NCBI GenBank assembly: GCA_002786025.1
Contig: NHNW01000031.1
Location: 1 to 64,000 of the forward strand
Source: Zasmidium citrigriseum
Taxonomy: Eukaryota > Ascomycota > Dothideomycetes > Mycosphaerellales > Mycosphaerellaceae
Length of the DNA: 64,000 nt
Reading direction: 5' to 3'
Under the pieces are notes generated by a model, which was not told the DNA's origin, ran no database searches, and saw nothing but the letters and a program-made list of their open reading frames with translations. The position numbers were made by a program, and so were the translations under genes. Of this stretch, positions 43,877 to 55,767 are shown in pieces. Each line of letters begins with the position of its first letter. The stretch's first letter is position 1.

Positions 43877-45664
43877 ATGGGAGTCCTCGATTTCTTTCAG
43901 GATAAGAAGATGCAGGTAAGCTGAAGCAATACTGAACAGCATAAGGCTGTGCAAATGGATTGGAACTCTAGCTCAAAATACATACAGGTCGTCGCCTTCT
44001 CGTCCTCGGCCATTGCCCTGTATGGCTACGATCAAGGCAAGTCTATACCCACCCAACCTACGAATATCACAGCCCTTCTGACTTCGATTGAACAGGCATG
44101 ATGTCCCTAATCAACACCAACAAAAACTACCTCGCCACCATGGGCATCACAGGCGACTCCCCCCAAGTCGGCGTCATAGTCGCAGTCTACTACCTAGGCT
44201 GCTCCGTCGGCGCCGTAATCTTCTCCTACCTCGCCGACAAATTCGGCCGCAAACCCGCCCTCTTCCTCTGTCTCGCCACCGCAAGTCTCGGCAATCTGAT
44301 CATGTTCATCTCCGGCCTGGGCTACAGCCAAGGCGCCCTCGCCGTAATGTACGTCGGCCGGGTCATTATGGGCCTAGGAGTCGGGGGCGTGGATTCCGTG
44401 GTGCCAGTGTACAGTTCCGAGCTCTCGAACGATGATGCCCGTGGGAAAGCTCTAGCGCAGGAATTCCAGGCGAATATTTTCGGGTTGAATATGGCTTTTG
44501 CGATTAATCTGGCCGTGACGGTGCAGTTGGGGAAGTATAACGAGTGGGCGTGGAGGATCCCGATTATTGCTATGCAGGTCTATCCGGTGCTTTTGATGTT
44601 GTTTATTCGTGCTTTGCCGGAGTCGCCGAGATGGTTGGTTTTCCATGATAAGACGGAGCATGCGACCAAGTCTCTCAAGGAGTTTATGGAGGACGAGGAG
44701 GCGAAGCAGAAGTGTGATGATCTTGTTGAGGCGTCCAAGGAGGAGAGTGGCCATAAGATCGGTTATAAGGATATGTTCACTCCGGGACATGAGCAGTTCC
44801 ATCCGACCATCTTGACGATTATGGGGCAGGTCAATCAGGCTTTGACTGGTTATGGCGGTATGTTTGCTTCTTGACATCCTCGAATCGTCGCTGACAGTCT
44901 CCTCGCAGCTGTCTCCGTGTACGGTCCACAGATCTTCGAACTCCTGGGATACGGAGTCCGCACATCTGAGTATCTCACTCAGGGGAACTACGTCTCGTAT
45001 CTTATATTGATGACCTTTGCCTGGCTGTTGATCGACGCCCTGGGCAGAAGAATGATCATGCTCGTAGGGTCGGGCACGTTGACGACTTGCTTCCTGCTGC
45101 TGGCAGTCTTTGGAGGCCTTGCTTACCACCACGATGAGTTGGGGATTCATACGAATGCGGTCGCTGTTCCTGGCATCGTTGTTTTGTTCATCGCAACGGG
45201 TGCTTTCGGCATTGGATGGCTCACTCCAGTCTGGTAAGTCGTGTACTGGCAACATTCGAGGCACTTGCTGACAACTTTCCAGGCTCATTCCCACTGAGAT
45301 CTACCCAACAGCCGCGCGAGCGCAAGGAACCGCCGTCTCGGTCATCATTTGGGGCCTCGCCAACTTCGCCATCACACTCGTAACGCCATTGATGTTCAAC
45401 AACCTCAAGTTCTGGATCTACCTCGTCTTCGCCGCCACGAACCTCTTCGCGGGCGTCTGGACGTTCCTGTATTCACCAGAGACTGGAGGCAGATCATTCG
45501 AAGAGAACCAGGAGTTCTTCCAAGACGCTCAGAAAGAGGGCAGCTGGCGAGTGTCGAAAGTAAGGAATGGCGAGTTCAGGTGGATGCCGTATCCAAAGCC
45601 TGAAGGCGATGATGGCGAAAGCCAGCCTCTATTACAGAGAATTAGGGACCAGGCCGATATGTGA
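43877..45664 (+). CDS. MFS sugar transporter
   Basis: Sugar porter, 12 helices, plasma membrane. Five exons: 43877-43915, 43988-44036, 44096-44857, 44909-45233 and 45283-45664, 518 aa. Motifs: Y-G-Y-D-Q-G in helix 1, D-K-F-G-R-K in loop 2-3, Y-V-G-R-V-I-M-G-L-G-V-G in helix 4, P-E-S-P-R-W-L after helix 6, the helix 7 region N-Q-A-L-T-G-Y-G, D-x-x-G-R-R in loop 8-9, and P-T-E-I-Y-P then P-E-T-G-G at the C-terminus. The second intron is a GC-AG intron (AAG|GCAAGT at 44037). The sugar is not deducible; QLS/STP-type specificity motifs are not decisive. It is convergent with the AP180-type gene. Confidence 0.9.
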
Positions 45665-45928
45665 GGCAGCTTGTGAATGATCTGGCTGAGAGCCATTTGC
45701 TTAGATTGAGGAGTCTTTCTTCTGATTGTAAAGCGCAAGCCGGCAAGCGGGCGTTTGATAGAGGAAGCTCTATAGGCTTCGATGAGATGATGGATTAATG
45801 TTTGAATCTCTTCCACTGACATGGTGAGCACGCAACTGCTTCTTCTTTTTAATGACTCAAAACCTTGGTCGCTCTGAACGCCACGCTGAATTTGATGAAA
45901 ACACAAGAGCCCTTGCTTCTTCAGGAGA
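45665..45928. other. Short intergenic between convergent genes
   Basis: 264 bp holding the two 3' ends; nothing recognised. Confidence 0.4.
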
Positions 45929-47821
45929 TCAACCCCAAGGAGACTGATTTTGTTGCGTTGGTTGGCCTGTCATCTGGCCAGGGCGAGGAAATACTGGAAC
46001 TGTATCGAGGTTTTCGAGTCCGCCCATTGTGGCTTGTTGTGAGTGTTGCCACCCTTGGCCTGTTTGTTGATTGACGAACATTGACTGCCGGAATGGATTC
46101 GTGCTCCCTGTCGGCTGCACTTGAAGTGCATTTGGGGGTGATACAGGCGGTGTAGGTTGCTGCTGAGACGGCTGATTCCGCGCAAAGGGGTTTGTCCCTG
46201 TGACTTGCGATTGTAGTGGTTGAGCCTGAAAGCTTGGTTGTGAGGCAAAAGGAGATGACGTCTGTTGTTGCTGTTGAGGTGGTACTGGCCCATCCTCGGG
46301 TATTGATGCCGGCATAGGACTTCTTGAGAACGGATTGCTGGCTTGTCGCTGAGGTTGCTGCTGTTGCGGCGGTTGAGGAAAGCCGACAAATCCACCTCCA
46401 GAACCGGTGGCCATCATCGATTGCCTGAACGGATTGGTTGATTGAGGCTGGATCTGGGCTGGCGACTGGACTGGTGCCGGACTTTGCATGTGCTCCTGGC
46501 CGAATGCATTGCCCGTGGCGAATCCTTGTTGCTGTGTAGGTTGAGGTCCATATCCACCAAAGCCTGCTCCAGTGAATTGTGTTTGCAGCGGCTGAGGCTG
46601 AGCTTGCTGTTGGAACGGTTGTTGCTGCTCGTATGGGTTCGTCGATACACCGTTGCCAAAGCCGTTCATCGGCTGCTGCTGGAAAGGTTGCTGGTATCCA
46701 GTCTGCTGAGGTTGTTGGAACGTTGGAGGTGGTTGCGGCTGTTGTTGCTGCTGTTGTAAGAAAGGATTCGTCTGCATCGTCGCCTGGTTCTGTTCGATTG
46801 ATGCGAAGAAGTCGATGAGGTCTGGAGCAGGACCCTTGGTTGGAGCCGGTTTCGATTCGGGCTTCTCATCAAACGGCGTTGCCATTTTAGTCGGAGCCGG
46901 TTGCGATGTTGGTTGTGACGGTTTTGAAAACGGCTTGCCTCCCTTCCTGGCATCTTGCTCTGCAAGATACTGCCTTCGATTCACCTCAAAGTCCTTGTCA
47001 TCCAAATACTCCTGCAACGAAGCTGCCAAACTCGTCGGCGCATGTTTCAACTTTGGGATCTCCAATCTCGTTGCGTACTCATATTGCCGCGCAATACTGA
47101 GATACTGCACCACTTGATCCGTCTGCTTGCAGAAGGTCTTGTAAATGCGGATCGCGCGCTCAGCATCTGGACGCGACATCTCAAAGTAGTGGCTGAGCAC
47201 GTTCATCACGGCCTCATTCATCACATTGTATAGATCCAGCAGGTCCCTCGTGAGCAGGCGAAAGGCCGTCAAGGATATCTCGTTCTCCACATCATTCTGC
47301 AGCAGGTCGCACCGGACCAGCGCCTTGACCTGATCCTGCACGATCTCGGTTTCCCGCAACAGGCCCTTATCCACGCTCAACCCCTTCATCCGTCTCTCGC
47401 CTCCTCGTACATGGTCGAACTTGGACTTCTCGTAGGCCTGGGCGCGCGCGAGCAGATATTCAGAATAGACTCTTATGTTCTGACCCTGAGTCTGCACGTC
47501 GGTGAAGCTGTTGATTGCGAGGCGGTTGCGGGGAGCGACGGCGAGATAGCGCAGGGTGACATCTTGTACGCCCTCCTTGATCATCAGGTGGACAATGATC
47601 AGGGCCTTGAAGGCGACGGTCCATGTGGAATCCCGCAGACGGTGCGTCAGGGTGCGGAAGACCTCAGCAACGCCAGCCTCGCCGGACTGCGTGGCCAGCA
47701 AGATGTGCTCGACATACTTAGACTTGGGCGGCGCGAGCTTGACCTTGGTGCCGCCCTTGACCGATTTCTCGAAGGAGCTGGACATGGCTGGGTTGCTGCG
47801 CTGGTTGGTGGAATACGGCAT
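45929..47821 (-). CDS. ANTH-domain clathrin adaptor, AP180 / Yap1801 type
   Basis: Endocytic adaptor that binds PtdIns(4,5)P2 and clathrin at the plasma membrane. Single exon, 630 aa. The ANTH domain covers about 13-290: S-F-E-K-S-V-K-G-G-T-K-V-K-L-A-P-P-K-S-K-Y-V, with the lysine-rich lipid-binding patch, then superhelical repeats. From about 300 on it is Gln/Pro-rich and disordered, with at least six NPF motifs (for EH-domain partners) plus N-P-Y and a DLIDFF clathrin/AP2-type box near 340. It ends with SPWG. An internal ATG at 47785 (M13) gives the usual family N-terminus and may be the real start. The Gln-rich region is coded by CAA/CAG repeats. Confidence 0.9.
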   Translation of the reverse strand: MPYSTNQRSNPAMSSSFEKSVKGGTKVKLAPPKSKYVEHILLATQSGEAGVAEVFRTLTHRLRDSTWTVAFKALIIVHLMIKEGVQDVTLRYLAVAPRNRLAINSFTDVQTQGQNIRVYSEYLLARAQAYEKSKFDHVRGGERRMKGLSVDKGLLRETEIVQDQVKALVRCDLLQNDVENEISLTAFRLLTRDLLDLYNVMNEAVMNVLSHYFEMSRPDAERAIRIYKTFCKQTDQVVQYLSIARQYEYATRLEIPKLKHAPTSLAASLQEYLDDKDFEVNRRQYLAEQDARKGGKPFSKPSQPTSQPAPTKMATPFDEKPESKPAPTKGPAPDLIDFFASIEQNQATMQTNPFLQQQQQQPQPPPTFQQPQQTGYQQPFQQQPMNGFGNGVSTNPYEQQQPFQQQAQPQPLQTQFTGAGFGGYGPQPTQQQGFATGNAFGQEHMQSPAPVQSPAQIQPQSTNPFRQSMMATGSGGGFVGFPQPPQQQQPQRQASNPFSRSPMPASIPEDGPVPPQQQQQTSSPFASQPSFQAQPLQSQVTGTNPFARNQPSQQQPTPPVSPPNALQVQPTGSTNPFRQSMFVNQQTGQGWQHSQQATMGGLENLDTVPVFPRPGQMTGQPTQQNQSPWG

Positions 47822-48278
47822 GTCACTTCGTCTTCATCATAGCAGGCTGCACATCGTATCGCGGGGCGCGGCGGCGGCGGAGGCGGTGCAACGCAATCAC
47901 CAAGACACAGCAGGCGGCGGAAGCGCGCGGTGGCACGTTGGCAGGCGGAGGTGTCCACGGATCACGGAGGATTGTGAGCTCGGTTCGCAGAGCGCCCGAA
48001 GAAGCTATTGGCCTATTGGCCTGTGACGTCGCTTCCCCTGAACTTCATTCACTTAGATTTAAGCTCACTCCTTCCACTTTCGCTTCATCAAGAGCGCATT
48101 TTCGCTCTCTCCCCGGGCAGGAGCATTGCTACAAGCTCTTTGGAGGCCTGTCAAACCGCTTGTTCCTTGCGATAAGTGGGAGAATGTCGGGGTCATCAAC
48201 ATCATTGCATTCACTTCAACTACAGTTACACATGACAAAATCTCGCCCGCTCTCTCGATATCGCTAATTGCATCGGTT
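47822..48278. other. Intergenic, AP180-type promoter and acyltransferase 3' end
   Basis: No gene; tandem minus-strand neighbours. Confidence 0.4.
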
Positions 48279-49805
48279 TCATGCCACGTTCAGCACGAAA
48301 GGCGCCAGGCCCGGATCATCCAAGAGACGGCCCATCGCCTCCTCCGTCAGGCTCACCATTACCTCCCAGACCCCCTCGGCCTTCTTCAACGGCAGCAGAT
48401 TACATCCACACGCCGACTGGTTCCTGCTCACCTTCCTCGCCCACTGCGGCATCCCCAGACCCAAGCCGAGAGTCGACTCATCATCGACCGGCAGGTTAGC
48501 CCAGTTGGTGATGAAGACATCTCTCTCGAAGTCGATGTTGGGATGATTGATCGAGCGGACGTCCTCACGCTCATTGATGAGAGCTATGACTGACCTGGCT
48601 TTGTCGTCATGCATGCCGGAGATTCCTCTGCGGATGCGATGTGCGAGCTTAGCCAGAGACCCGATGTCAAAGGGTGCCGTCAACTTGACGAGATCTTCCT
48701 CCTGTGCCACGCTGAAGAGGCAGCTATTGCCGATGTTTTGCTCTGGGAGTGGAGGATCGATTCTCTTGCTCATGTCTGCCGGAATCAAGATCTTCGACCC
48801 CATCTTGGCTTCTTCTGATCCAGGAGGCCACATTGATGGAGGCCACCTGGCTCTCGTGATACCCTTCCACAGCACCGCGGCCAGGCAGTCGAATGCTGAG
48901 AGATGGACTCCTGGTTCGTCGTTCATGTACTGGAAGCGCTCGTTGATCATGTCCCTGGTCCCATCCAGCATCTCCAGAGACATGGTGAGAACGCGGCTGG
49001 TGCCTTGGCTCGGTGCGAGGGCGTGTCTGACCGACGTGTCATACTCTAGATGCTCCATTCTGTTTGCCTCCACGCCTCGCGATCCGCACAGACGGTCGCG
49101 AAGGCGAGAGCTCTCCACCGCATCATCCTTCAACGACTGCAAGGTGTGTTGAATTCCCGGGAACATTTCCTTTGGAGCCGACATGTATCGCATCATTGCT
49201 GCGAGTCCTTTGAGGTCGGCAACTGAGTGATGCAAGTACATGCATACAAGCACGCCGCCTTGAATGAAGTTTGCCTGTACAGCAAAAGCTGGAGCCCCTT
49301 TCGTGTTATTGGGCGAATCTGGGAGAGGTGTGAGAATGTCATCGATGAATGCATTGGCTGGCATCTTCGAAGCATTGAGCTCCTCGTAAGTATGTGGAAA
49401 GTCGTCGACGCTGAGGCTCTTGATAGTTGGCTGGAAGTCGTTCACTTGTGCAAGCGTCACCCGGACTTCGACTCTGCCGCGTTGCGTTTCGCCTTTGCGG
49501 AGAGTTGCGACACTGATGTGGTCTTTGGAGTCGGCATCGTCGCCGTTCACGAGGTGGACGTTGCCAGCAAGGATCGGCCTGAAGAATGACAGATCAGCAC
49601 TTGTTCTGTCTCTCTTGTTGTAAAGATCTTACATGTAAGTGATGGCACGCTTGACGGACGCCGTCAACTTGCCAGCGACTTCCTCTCGAGCCACCTTTTC
49701 GTCATTGTCGTGAGGAAAGCAGAGGCAGTAGCGCACGTAGGTGCGTATGATGCTCTGGTCGATAGATGACAGGTCGTACGTGATGGTGTCAGCCGTGTCC
49801 GCCAT
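48279..49805 (-). CDS. BAHD-like acyltransferase (trichothecene 3-O-acetyltransferase-like family)
   Basis: CoA-dependent O- or N-acyltransferase of the transferase family. Two exons, 49805-49633 and 49578-48279, 490 aa. The catalytic H-x3-D motif is H175-S-V-A-D179, in L-H-H-S-V-A-D-L-K-G. The structural DFGWG motif of plant BAHD enzymes is replaced by a diverged N-W-A-N-L-P...L-G-L-G region. Family similarity does not imply toxin synthesis: no other trichothecene or polyketide genes are nearby. The intron is 54 nt with standard borders; it joins I-T-Y-M to P-I-L-A-G-N, a typical opening of the N-lobe. The acceptor substrate is unknown. Confidence 0.85.
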
Positions 49806-50300
49806 GGTATGTTTGTATGTCACTGTTGTCGTTGCTTCTTTAGAGAACATTGGATGTCGCTGCTGCAGTTGTTAGATTGAGTGATTTGAGCAAGAAGTTT
49901 CAAGAAGGCAGCAGCGGCAAAGTGAGAAGATATGAAAGTGAAGGGGTTGAAGTGAAGCCATCATTCACTCTCACTTGAATGGCGCTAACACCATGCTCTG
50001 TGACATGTGCCAAAACGTAACCACATGCATTCCCATTCTTCCCTACTGCTTGCTTGCGCAATTTTTCCTGGCGCGGTCAACCGCCAATGTATTCATCAAT
50101 GCGTATTACCCTGATCCATCATCCCCAACGCCCAGAATCAATTCGCAACGCTCATAACCTCCAATGCTTTGACTCAATGTCGTGGTGCAATGCTGGGATA
50201 TCTCAACAAGGAAACTTTTTTCTCGCCAACTCCGTCAACTTCCAGTATGCAATGCTTCCAAAGGGCGTCGCCTCAATGACTCGATTTCAAGCCGTATTCG
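49806..50300. other. Intergenic, acyltransferase promoter and Myb-like gene 3' end
   Basis: No supported gene. Confidence 0.4.
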
Positions 50301-51748
50301 TCAATTCATCGCCTTCCATTTCTTGGCGCAGGTGGCTCCGGCGAAGAAGTAGCTGCTGCCGTGCTTCTTCATCCATTCACTGATCTTCTTCCAGGGGATT
50401 CTGCCGTGGTTGTCTCTGGGATTGTCGGTCTCTGCCAAGAGGTCAACAGCTTCTTCGAGCAGTTGGAGCTGGAAGAAGTGTCAGTCATGTCTCACGTTGG
50501 CATGTGAAGGTGACTCACGTCATTCTCGGTCCATACTGGCCTCCTCACTCTCTCACTCTTGTGCTTGGTCATGACACGAACACGTCCTCTCAGAGTCGAT
50601 TCGGCTTCGGTGAAGCGGCCACGGCGCTTGATCTCCTTGTAGGAGTACCCCTCCTCTCGCATCTTGAGTAGGTACTTGTCTCGATCACGGCGGTGGTGTG
50701 CCTCAGAGACGGCGCGATCGCTGGCCTCAAGCTCTGGGCTCGATTCACCATCGGATTCGCTGTCCTCGTCAGATGTGACATCGAGAAAAGGTCGCTCCAA
50801 CTCCGGCACTGAGCTCGTTGAGGACATATCGAAGGAATCGGTCATGGTCATGACAGGTGGCTGGATGGTGGTAGGCATGGAGCCGTCAGGTGCTGTGGTG
50901 TTATTGATCAGTCCTCCATGAGCATGTGGGTGGAGAGCAAATGAGTGCTGTTGAGGTGGGATGTATGTGTTGTTGTTGAAGATCATGGAGAGAGGCACCG
51001 CTCCAGTCGGTGGTGCCAGAGTAGGGTGCCCATGTGTCATAGCACTCGGTCTGTTCTGGACAGGATGACTCTCGACCTTCCCGACCCAACTATCTGTTGA
51101 GGGTGCCATGAATGTGTCATTGTAGAACGATCGGAAGAAGGCGGCGTTGCCCATGCCAGGACTTGTCGGTGTGGGCGGGCCTGTGCTCTCTGTCTCAATC
51201 GACGACGGAGAGGAGCTCTCGTAGTCCATTGAGCTCAAGACGTAGTCCTCGTAGGCGATGTTCTCGTACTTGGAGGTGTCGACCTTGTATGAGAGTGCTG
51301 GCAGTACGGGGCTGTTGTCGATCTTGCGGGGGACAGCATCATCCATGTCCATGTGGTTAGACATGTTCATCGAGCCGAAACTGCTGCCGAAGCTGCTACC
51401 GCAACTGCTGCTGCTGCTGAAGCTGGTGTCAGGTGTGCCTGCTGGACGAAAGTTGTGAAGGTTGAGGCATTGTGGGTCAGACCACGGCTGGTATCCAGCA
51501 ACGTCAGATGTGTGGTCGTAATGAAGGGATTCTTCGAAGAACGAGGGTTCGCTGTGGTGGAATGTGGGCGTGAAGCTAGCCTGGCTCGATGTCGCACGCG
51601 GAGCGTGCATCATTGCCATTGTTCTTGACGGAGCTGGTTGAAACAGTGTGTGTCGAAATTGATGTTGGTAAGGATGGTAAGGGCGCGGCCGGCTCGTGCG
51701 ATGGAAAGGGTGGAAGCTTGAGGCAGCCATGTGCTGCTTCACCGACAT
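50301..51748 (-). CDS. Myb/SANT-like regulator with long disordered N-terminus
   Basis: Two exons, 51748-50519 and 50468-50301, 465 aa. The first about 360 aa are low-complexity (His/Ser/Pro/Thr; a Ser-Gly run near 110-135; acidic Ser-rich block near 340-360). The C-terminus has two helical units: R-D-K-Y-L-L-K-M-R-E-E-G-Y-S-Y-K-E-I-K, ending R-G-R-V-R-V-M-T-K-H-K, then W-T-E-N-D-L-Q-L-L-E-E-A-V...I-P-W-K-K-I-S-E-W-M, a Myb-like repeat with the tryptophan spacing partly kept, ending C-A-K-K-W-K-A-M-N. Half of the Myb unit is in the second exon, so an unspliced reading misses it. A 54 nt intron (51830-51777) appears to lie in the 5' UTR. It is probably a fungus-specific DNA-binding regulator; target unknown. 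Confidence 0.8.
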
Positions 51749-54700
51749 GTATTCTCGCAGATGCGGGTTTCTGATTCTGTGTGAGTCGTCAGTCGAGAAG
51801 TGAGCTGCCGTACGTTCGGTGTGCACTTACCCTTCTCTTTCACCGTCGCTCCACGTGGAAATTGGTCGACGAGCAGTTCGATGCAGCTTGCAGCGGCTGC
51901 TATCCGGCGGCGGCGGAGGTATTCTATGCAGCAACGTGGTCGGTTCAGAGGCGGTGGGTGATGTTGCCACTGTGCCAAGCCGAAGTTGCCGTTCTGGGAG
52001 CGGCTTGATGCCTGTCGATGAACGATGAAGTGAGAAGGTCGCGGATGAGTGCCGGGCGAGCTGCAGCACCGACAAGCCGGATGAAAGAAAGGCGTGTCCA
52101 GATGTTGCGGTGTGCAAGGTACGTTGGTCGATGGAGTGTCAGAAACTGGCGTCTGGCCGTCGTAGTTCTGTCGGTCCGCAAAGTGTTGCAGTCGTGCCGG
52201 AGTGATGTCACGGGGATTTCGGCGGCGAGGTCTGACGGTTCTCAGGTTCAATCAATCAGCGGCCAGCAGTCCAAGTGGTGGTAAGAGCTGAGCAAAGATT
52301 CAAGCGACCACCGCAAGTTAACGATCAAAGACAACCACCAAAACGCAAAAGCAAAAGGCAACCCAGCAACAAATTCAACCGCCAAGGAGAGTACAGAGGA
52401 TTTCGATGGACAAGTCAGCTCTGGACGGCGTTCGAGCCTGCTTTGTAAATCCCCCTCAGTGTCGCAACAGAGCGTTTGGCGTGTTCGCTTCGCAATGCTG
52501 CATCTGAAAGATCTCGGGAGCGATTGCCTGCCAGTTGACGCAGTCACTGTTGTTGGCATCCATCCGATGTTAGAGCCTCCGGCAACCTGTCTCGACCATA
52601 CTCCAGGCCGGGCGGAGACTGTGCCGTCCTCAGTGTTCCACTCTGCAGTCCTGCAGCCGCGGCTAAAGCGCAGGGTTATGGGTCTTCGGAGGTCCGCGCC
52701 GTCTATGATCCGTTATTGACTATCGGCAAAGGAGCGTGTTCGTTCGTAGTGGGCAGACAGCGATTGCACGGAACGGACCTGTCAACGATGTTCGCACTGC
52801 AAGTTCCCGTGACAGCTTGGCAGGTTAGCTGATCGTCGTCTTTTACCCGCGTGTTTTGATGTCCGGAACATCAAAGAGGGTATCAGGATGCTGCACTGGC
52901 CATTTGGACAACCTACCACAGATTCAGTGTGTTCTGCAAGCCCACCGGATCATGTCTTCTGCTCGAAGGGAGTTAGATGAGGACATGGATGCCCAGCGTC
53001 GATCCCTGGTCAGTACCTGCGTAGCATCCACACAGCATCTGCAGAAAACGCGAGCGTCACTGGTACGCCACGGTAGCATGCACACTAAGCCAACGCATGC
53101 ATTGCTTGAGCTCCCTCCAGTGCACAGCAGAAAAGTGACAGCTCATCTATCGCTTGCCGAGCTGGTATGTGTGGTGTTGAGGCCAACATGAACATCTTCA
53201 ACACTCGTCAGAGGCGGCGGTAGTCTTCAGTCGAGCGTCTGGCGGCCGCCACAGGCATCAGGTTATTAAGCAGCCGTGAGGCAGAACGCGTTCCTGGTGG
53301 CGATCCCCTTTCCAGCCGGCCCGATGCAGGTATGCGACGACAGCTGCACGTATCCGTATGCATGCTCCGTGCCAGGCTGTGGGGAGCAAGATGAGAGCGT
53401 CCTATCCGCACAAACGCAGAAGAGGCCGCGATCTAGGCTGTATGGAAGCTCTGACGCCGCAGCTCACAGACGAGACGGAGCAATGGCATGATCGTCAACG
53501 AGGATGTGAGTGCCGAACCAGAGATGTGACTGATGCTTCCCAGGTCAGGACTCAGGAGCAAGAGCTGAAGTCGGCCTCACTTGCCCAACGTCCGTGCGTG
53601 GCTCGGATTTAGGCTCAACGACGTTCTAGCCACACGTCAAGACACAGGAGCGACTGACACTTCCTCACCAAGACACTCAAACATCAAAATACGTTTCATA
53701 CATTTCCTTCGATTCGCGAATCAGAAGCACTCTTTTTTTCTACTGGATTGCAGGAACATTGCTTCACGTAGACGCCCACACGCCCGGCCAATCATTGCAC
53801 GCAGAGGCTAGATCCCACGCCAAGAAGCCTGCACAGACGTTCAATGTTTACTCCGACGACATCAAACACCGCCGACCCATTCGCCTCTCCCGCTCCGCCA
53901 TGAGGCCATCCGCACCTTCAGGCCATTCATCTGCGACCTGAAACCATGTGTCCGCCGGGCGTGTCGCTCTCTGTCGCTCCACGGAGAGGCCCGTCGTTCA
54001 GCGACCTCCGTCCTGTGTTACACAACCCATCGGCCTGGGCGCTAACCATCATTGCTCTCTGAAAGCCGATGACATGACGAGGAGCTCATCAAAGTCGTTG
54101 TCGGTGAAAACAGAATTGGCTTGATGATGGCCTTCATCATCTCCGGACGTCAGAGCCAGCCTCTTGGTATCTTCGCGCCTCTGCTATTGGGTCCCGTGGC
54201 GGGCAGGACTGTGGCCTCATGAATAGCCGCCAGATGAAGACCTTCGCGCCGGCCGCCTCCACTCTTGAATTCTCTTGTGCTTGATACGCACCCGATATAG
54301 TTCGAAACAGGCGCGACGCTTGCACGAGCCGCTCATTGTGCACTTCACGTTGTTTCCCCTGGGGCACCGTACGACGATGGGCCACTGAGCTGGCCAGCTT
54401 CACTCGAGGCCTCTCTATTCTGGCGCGGCGCCTACACTGAGGTGAGGCTAAAAGTTTCAGCCTTTCTGAATGTTTGGTTTGCAGAACTGTAGGCGCGGAG
54501 AATTTTGTCGAATCGTTTCACCTTGGGCTCACAGCTGTCTCATAGGGTGACCCGACGACCTCACTGGGCATGTGCACCCACTCGAGGTTGATATAAGTCG
54601 ACCAGGTTCGCCACATCGTGACTTGACTCCACAAAGCACCAAGCACGACGGCATACTGAATCATTTTTTCGTTTTCTCCTTTCTTGTTTCTTTATTTCCT

Positions 54701-54892
54701 TGTGTACTTCTTGATCATCTGTTCGGTCTGGCACTGGCGTTTATCCGCAACAATAATCACTAATTTGACCTCGACAAACTCATCATACTGTGCTTGAGGC
54801 ACTGCTCACGCCTGGCTTGCGTTTTGAGGATTGGACTTCACTTCTTAACGAACGACACTCACTACCCACGAAGTTTGACGAGACTGCCTTAC
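51749..54892. promoter_or_regulatory. 3.1 kb gene-free divergent region between two Myb-like genes
   Basis: No frame here has family motifs. Contents seen: the 5' UTR intron of the left Myb-like gene (51777-51830); a GATATAAG near 54590, 300 bp before the right gene; and pyrimidine-rich sequence near 54660-54715. Long leaders and upstream regions of this size are usual for fungal developmental regulators. An unannotated RNA cannot be excluded. Confidence 0.45.
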
Positions 54893-55767
54893 ATGCCCCA
54901 CTTTAACGTCCTCCCTATCATGCCCAAGGAAAGCAAGAGCACCATGGGCCATCATTATGGATCTGCGGCTCCTTACCCTTCGGCATCGTCCGGCGGGCAG
55001 AGGAACGCAGCGATCTGGAGCACTTCCGATGACGAAGTTCTTTTGCGAGCCCGGGCATCTGGACTCAACTGGCAGCCAATTGCGAATCGACACTTTCCCA
55101 ACAAGACTGCGAACGCTTGTCGGAAACGACATGAACGACTTATGGAACGGCGTAATGTGGACGACTGGGACACCCACAAGCTCGAACTTCTAGCACAAGA
55201 GTACATGGCTTGCAGGAGAGAGATGTGGGAGATTCTTGCTGCGCGACTAGGCGAGCGTTGGGGTGTTGTTGAGGCGAAGGTATGCATTCCCTACTCACAT
55301 CTCATCTGCGTATACTGACGGCCTCTTAGTGCATGGAGAAAGGATTGAAGACTCTTCAAACTGCGGCTCGTACGGCACACAGGAAAGCGGCGGCCGAGAG
55401 CCAATCCTTCGAAGATCGAGGTATTTCAGACCACAATAGCGATTCTGGTATCGGCTTTGGATCGGACGCTGAGACTGAGATGGAGGTAGGCGATGAGGCC
55501 GGACGTACCAAGTCATTGTCCTGGCATGCTCACCCAACGACACAGCAATCCCATCAAGAACATGTGCGATCACGAAGCCTGCCTCAGCCCTTGCCGCTGT
55601 ACCAACCACCACCTCCAGTCATCCAACGCCGCACTTTCGAAGGAAAGGCCATGATGACTAGCCCGCAAGACACTTCCTTTCAAGGACAATCAGCATCCCA
55701 GCGATGCTCACCTGATTCGCAGAACGGCCGAGGAGGGATTAGCATTCAGTCTATCGTCTCCAACTAA
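54893..55767 (+). CDS. Myb-like DNA-binding domain protein
   Basis: Two exons, 54893-55279 and 55330-55767, 274 aa. A Myb/SANT-like unit spans about 35-85 (I-W-S-T-S-D-D-E-V-L-L-R-A-R...L-N-W-Q-P-I-A-N-R-H-F-P-N-K-T-A-N-A-C-R-K-R-H). A second helical unit follows (W-D-T-H-K-L-E-L-L-A-Q-E-Y...M-W-E-I-L-A-A-R-L-G-E-R-W). The rest is disordered and Gln/Ser/Pro-rich, with an acidic D-S-G-I-G-F-G-S-D-A-E-T-E-M-E patch. The coding frame extends 5' to a non-ATG position; ATGs at 54893 and 54920 are the real options. It diverges from the other Myb-like gene. Confidence 0.82.

Noticed and set aside
48279..49805. Secondary-metabolite (trichothecene) cluster suggested by the acyltransferase
   Set aside because: Neighbours are AP180-type and Myb-like genes; no terpene cyclase, PKS, NRPS or P450 is in the window.
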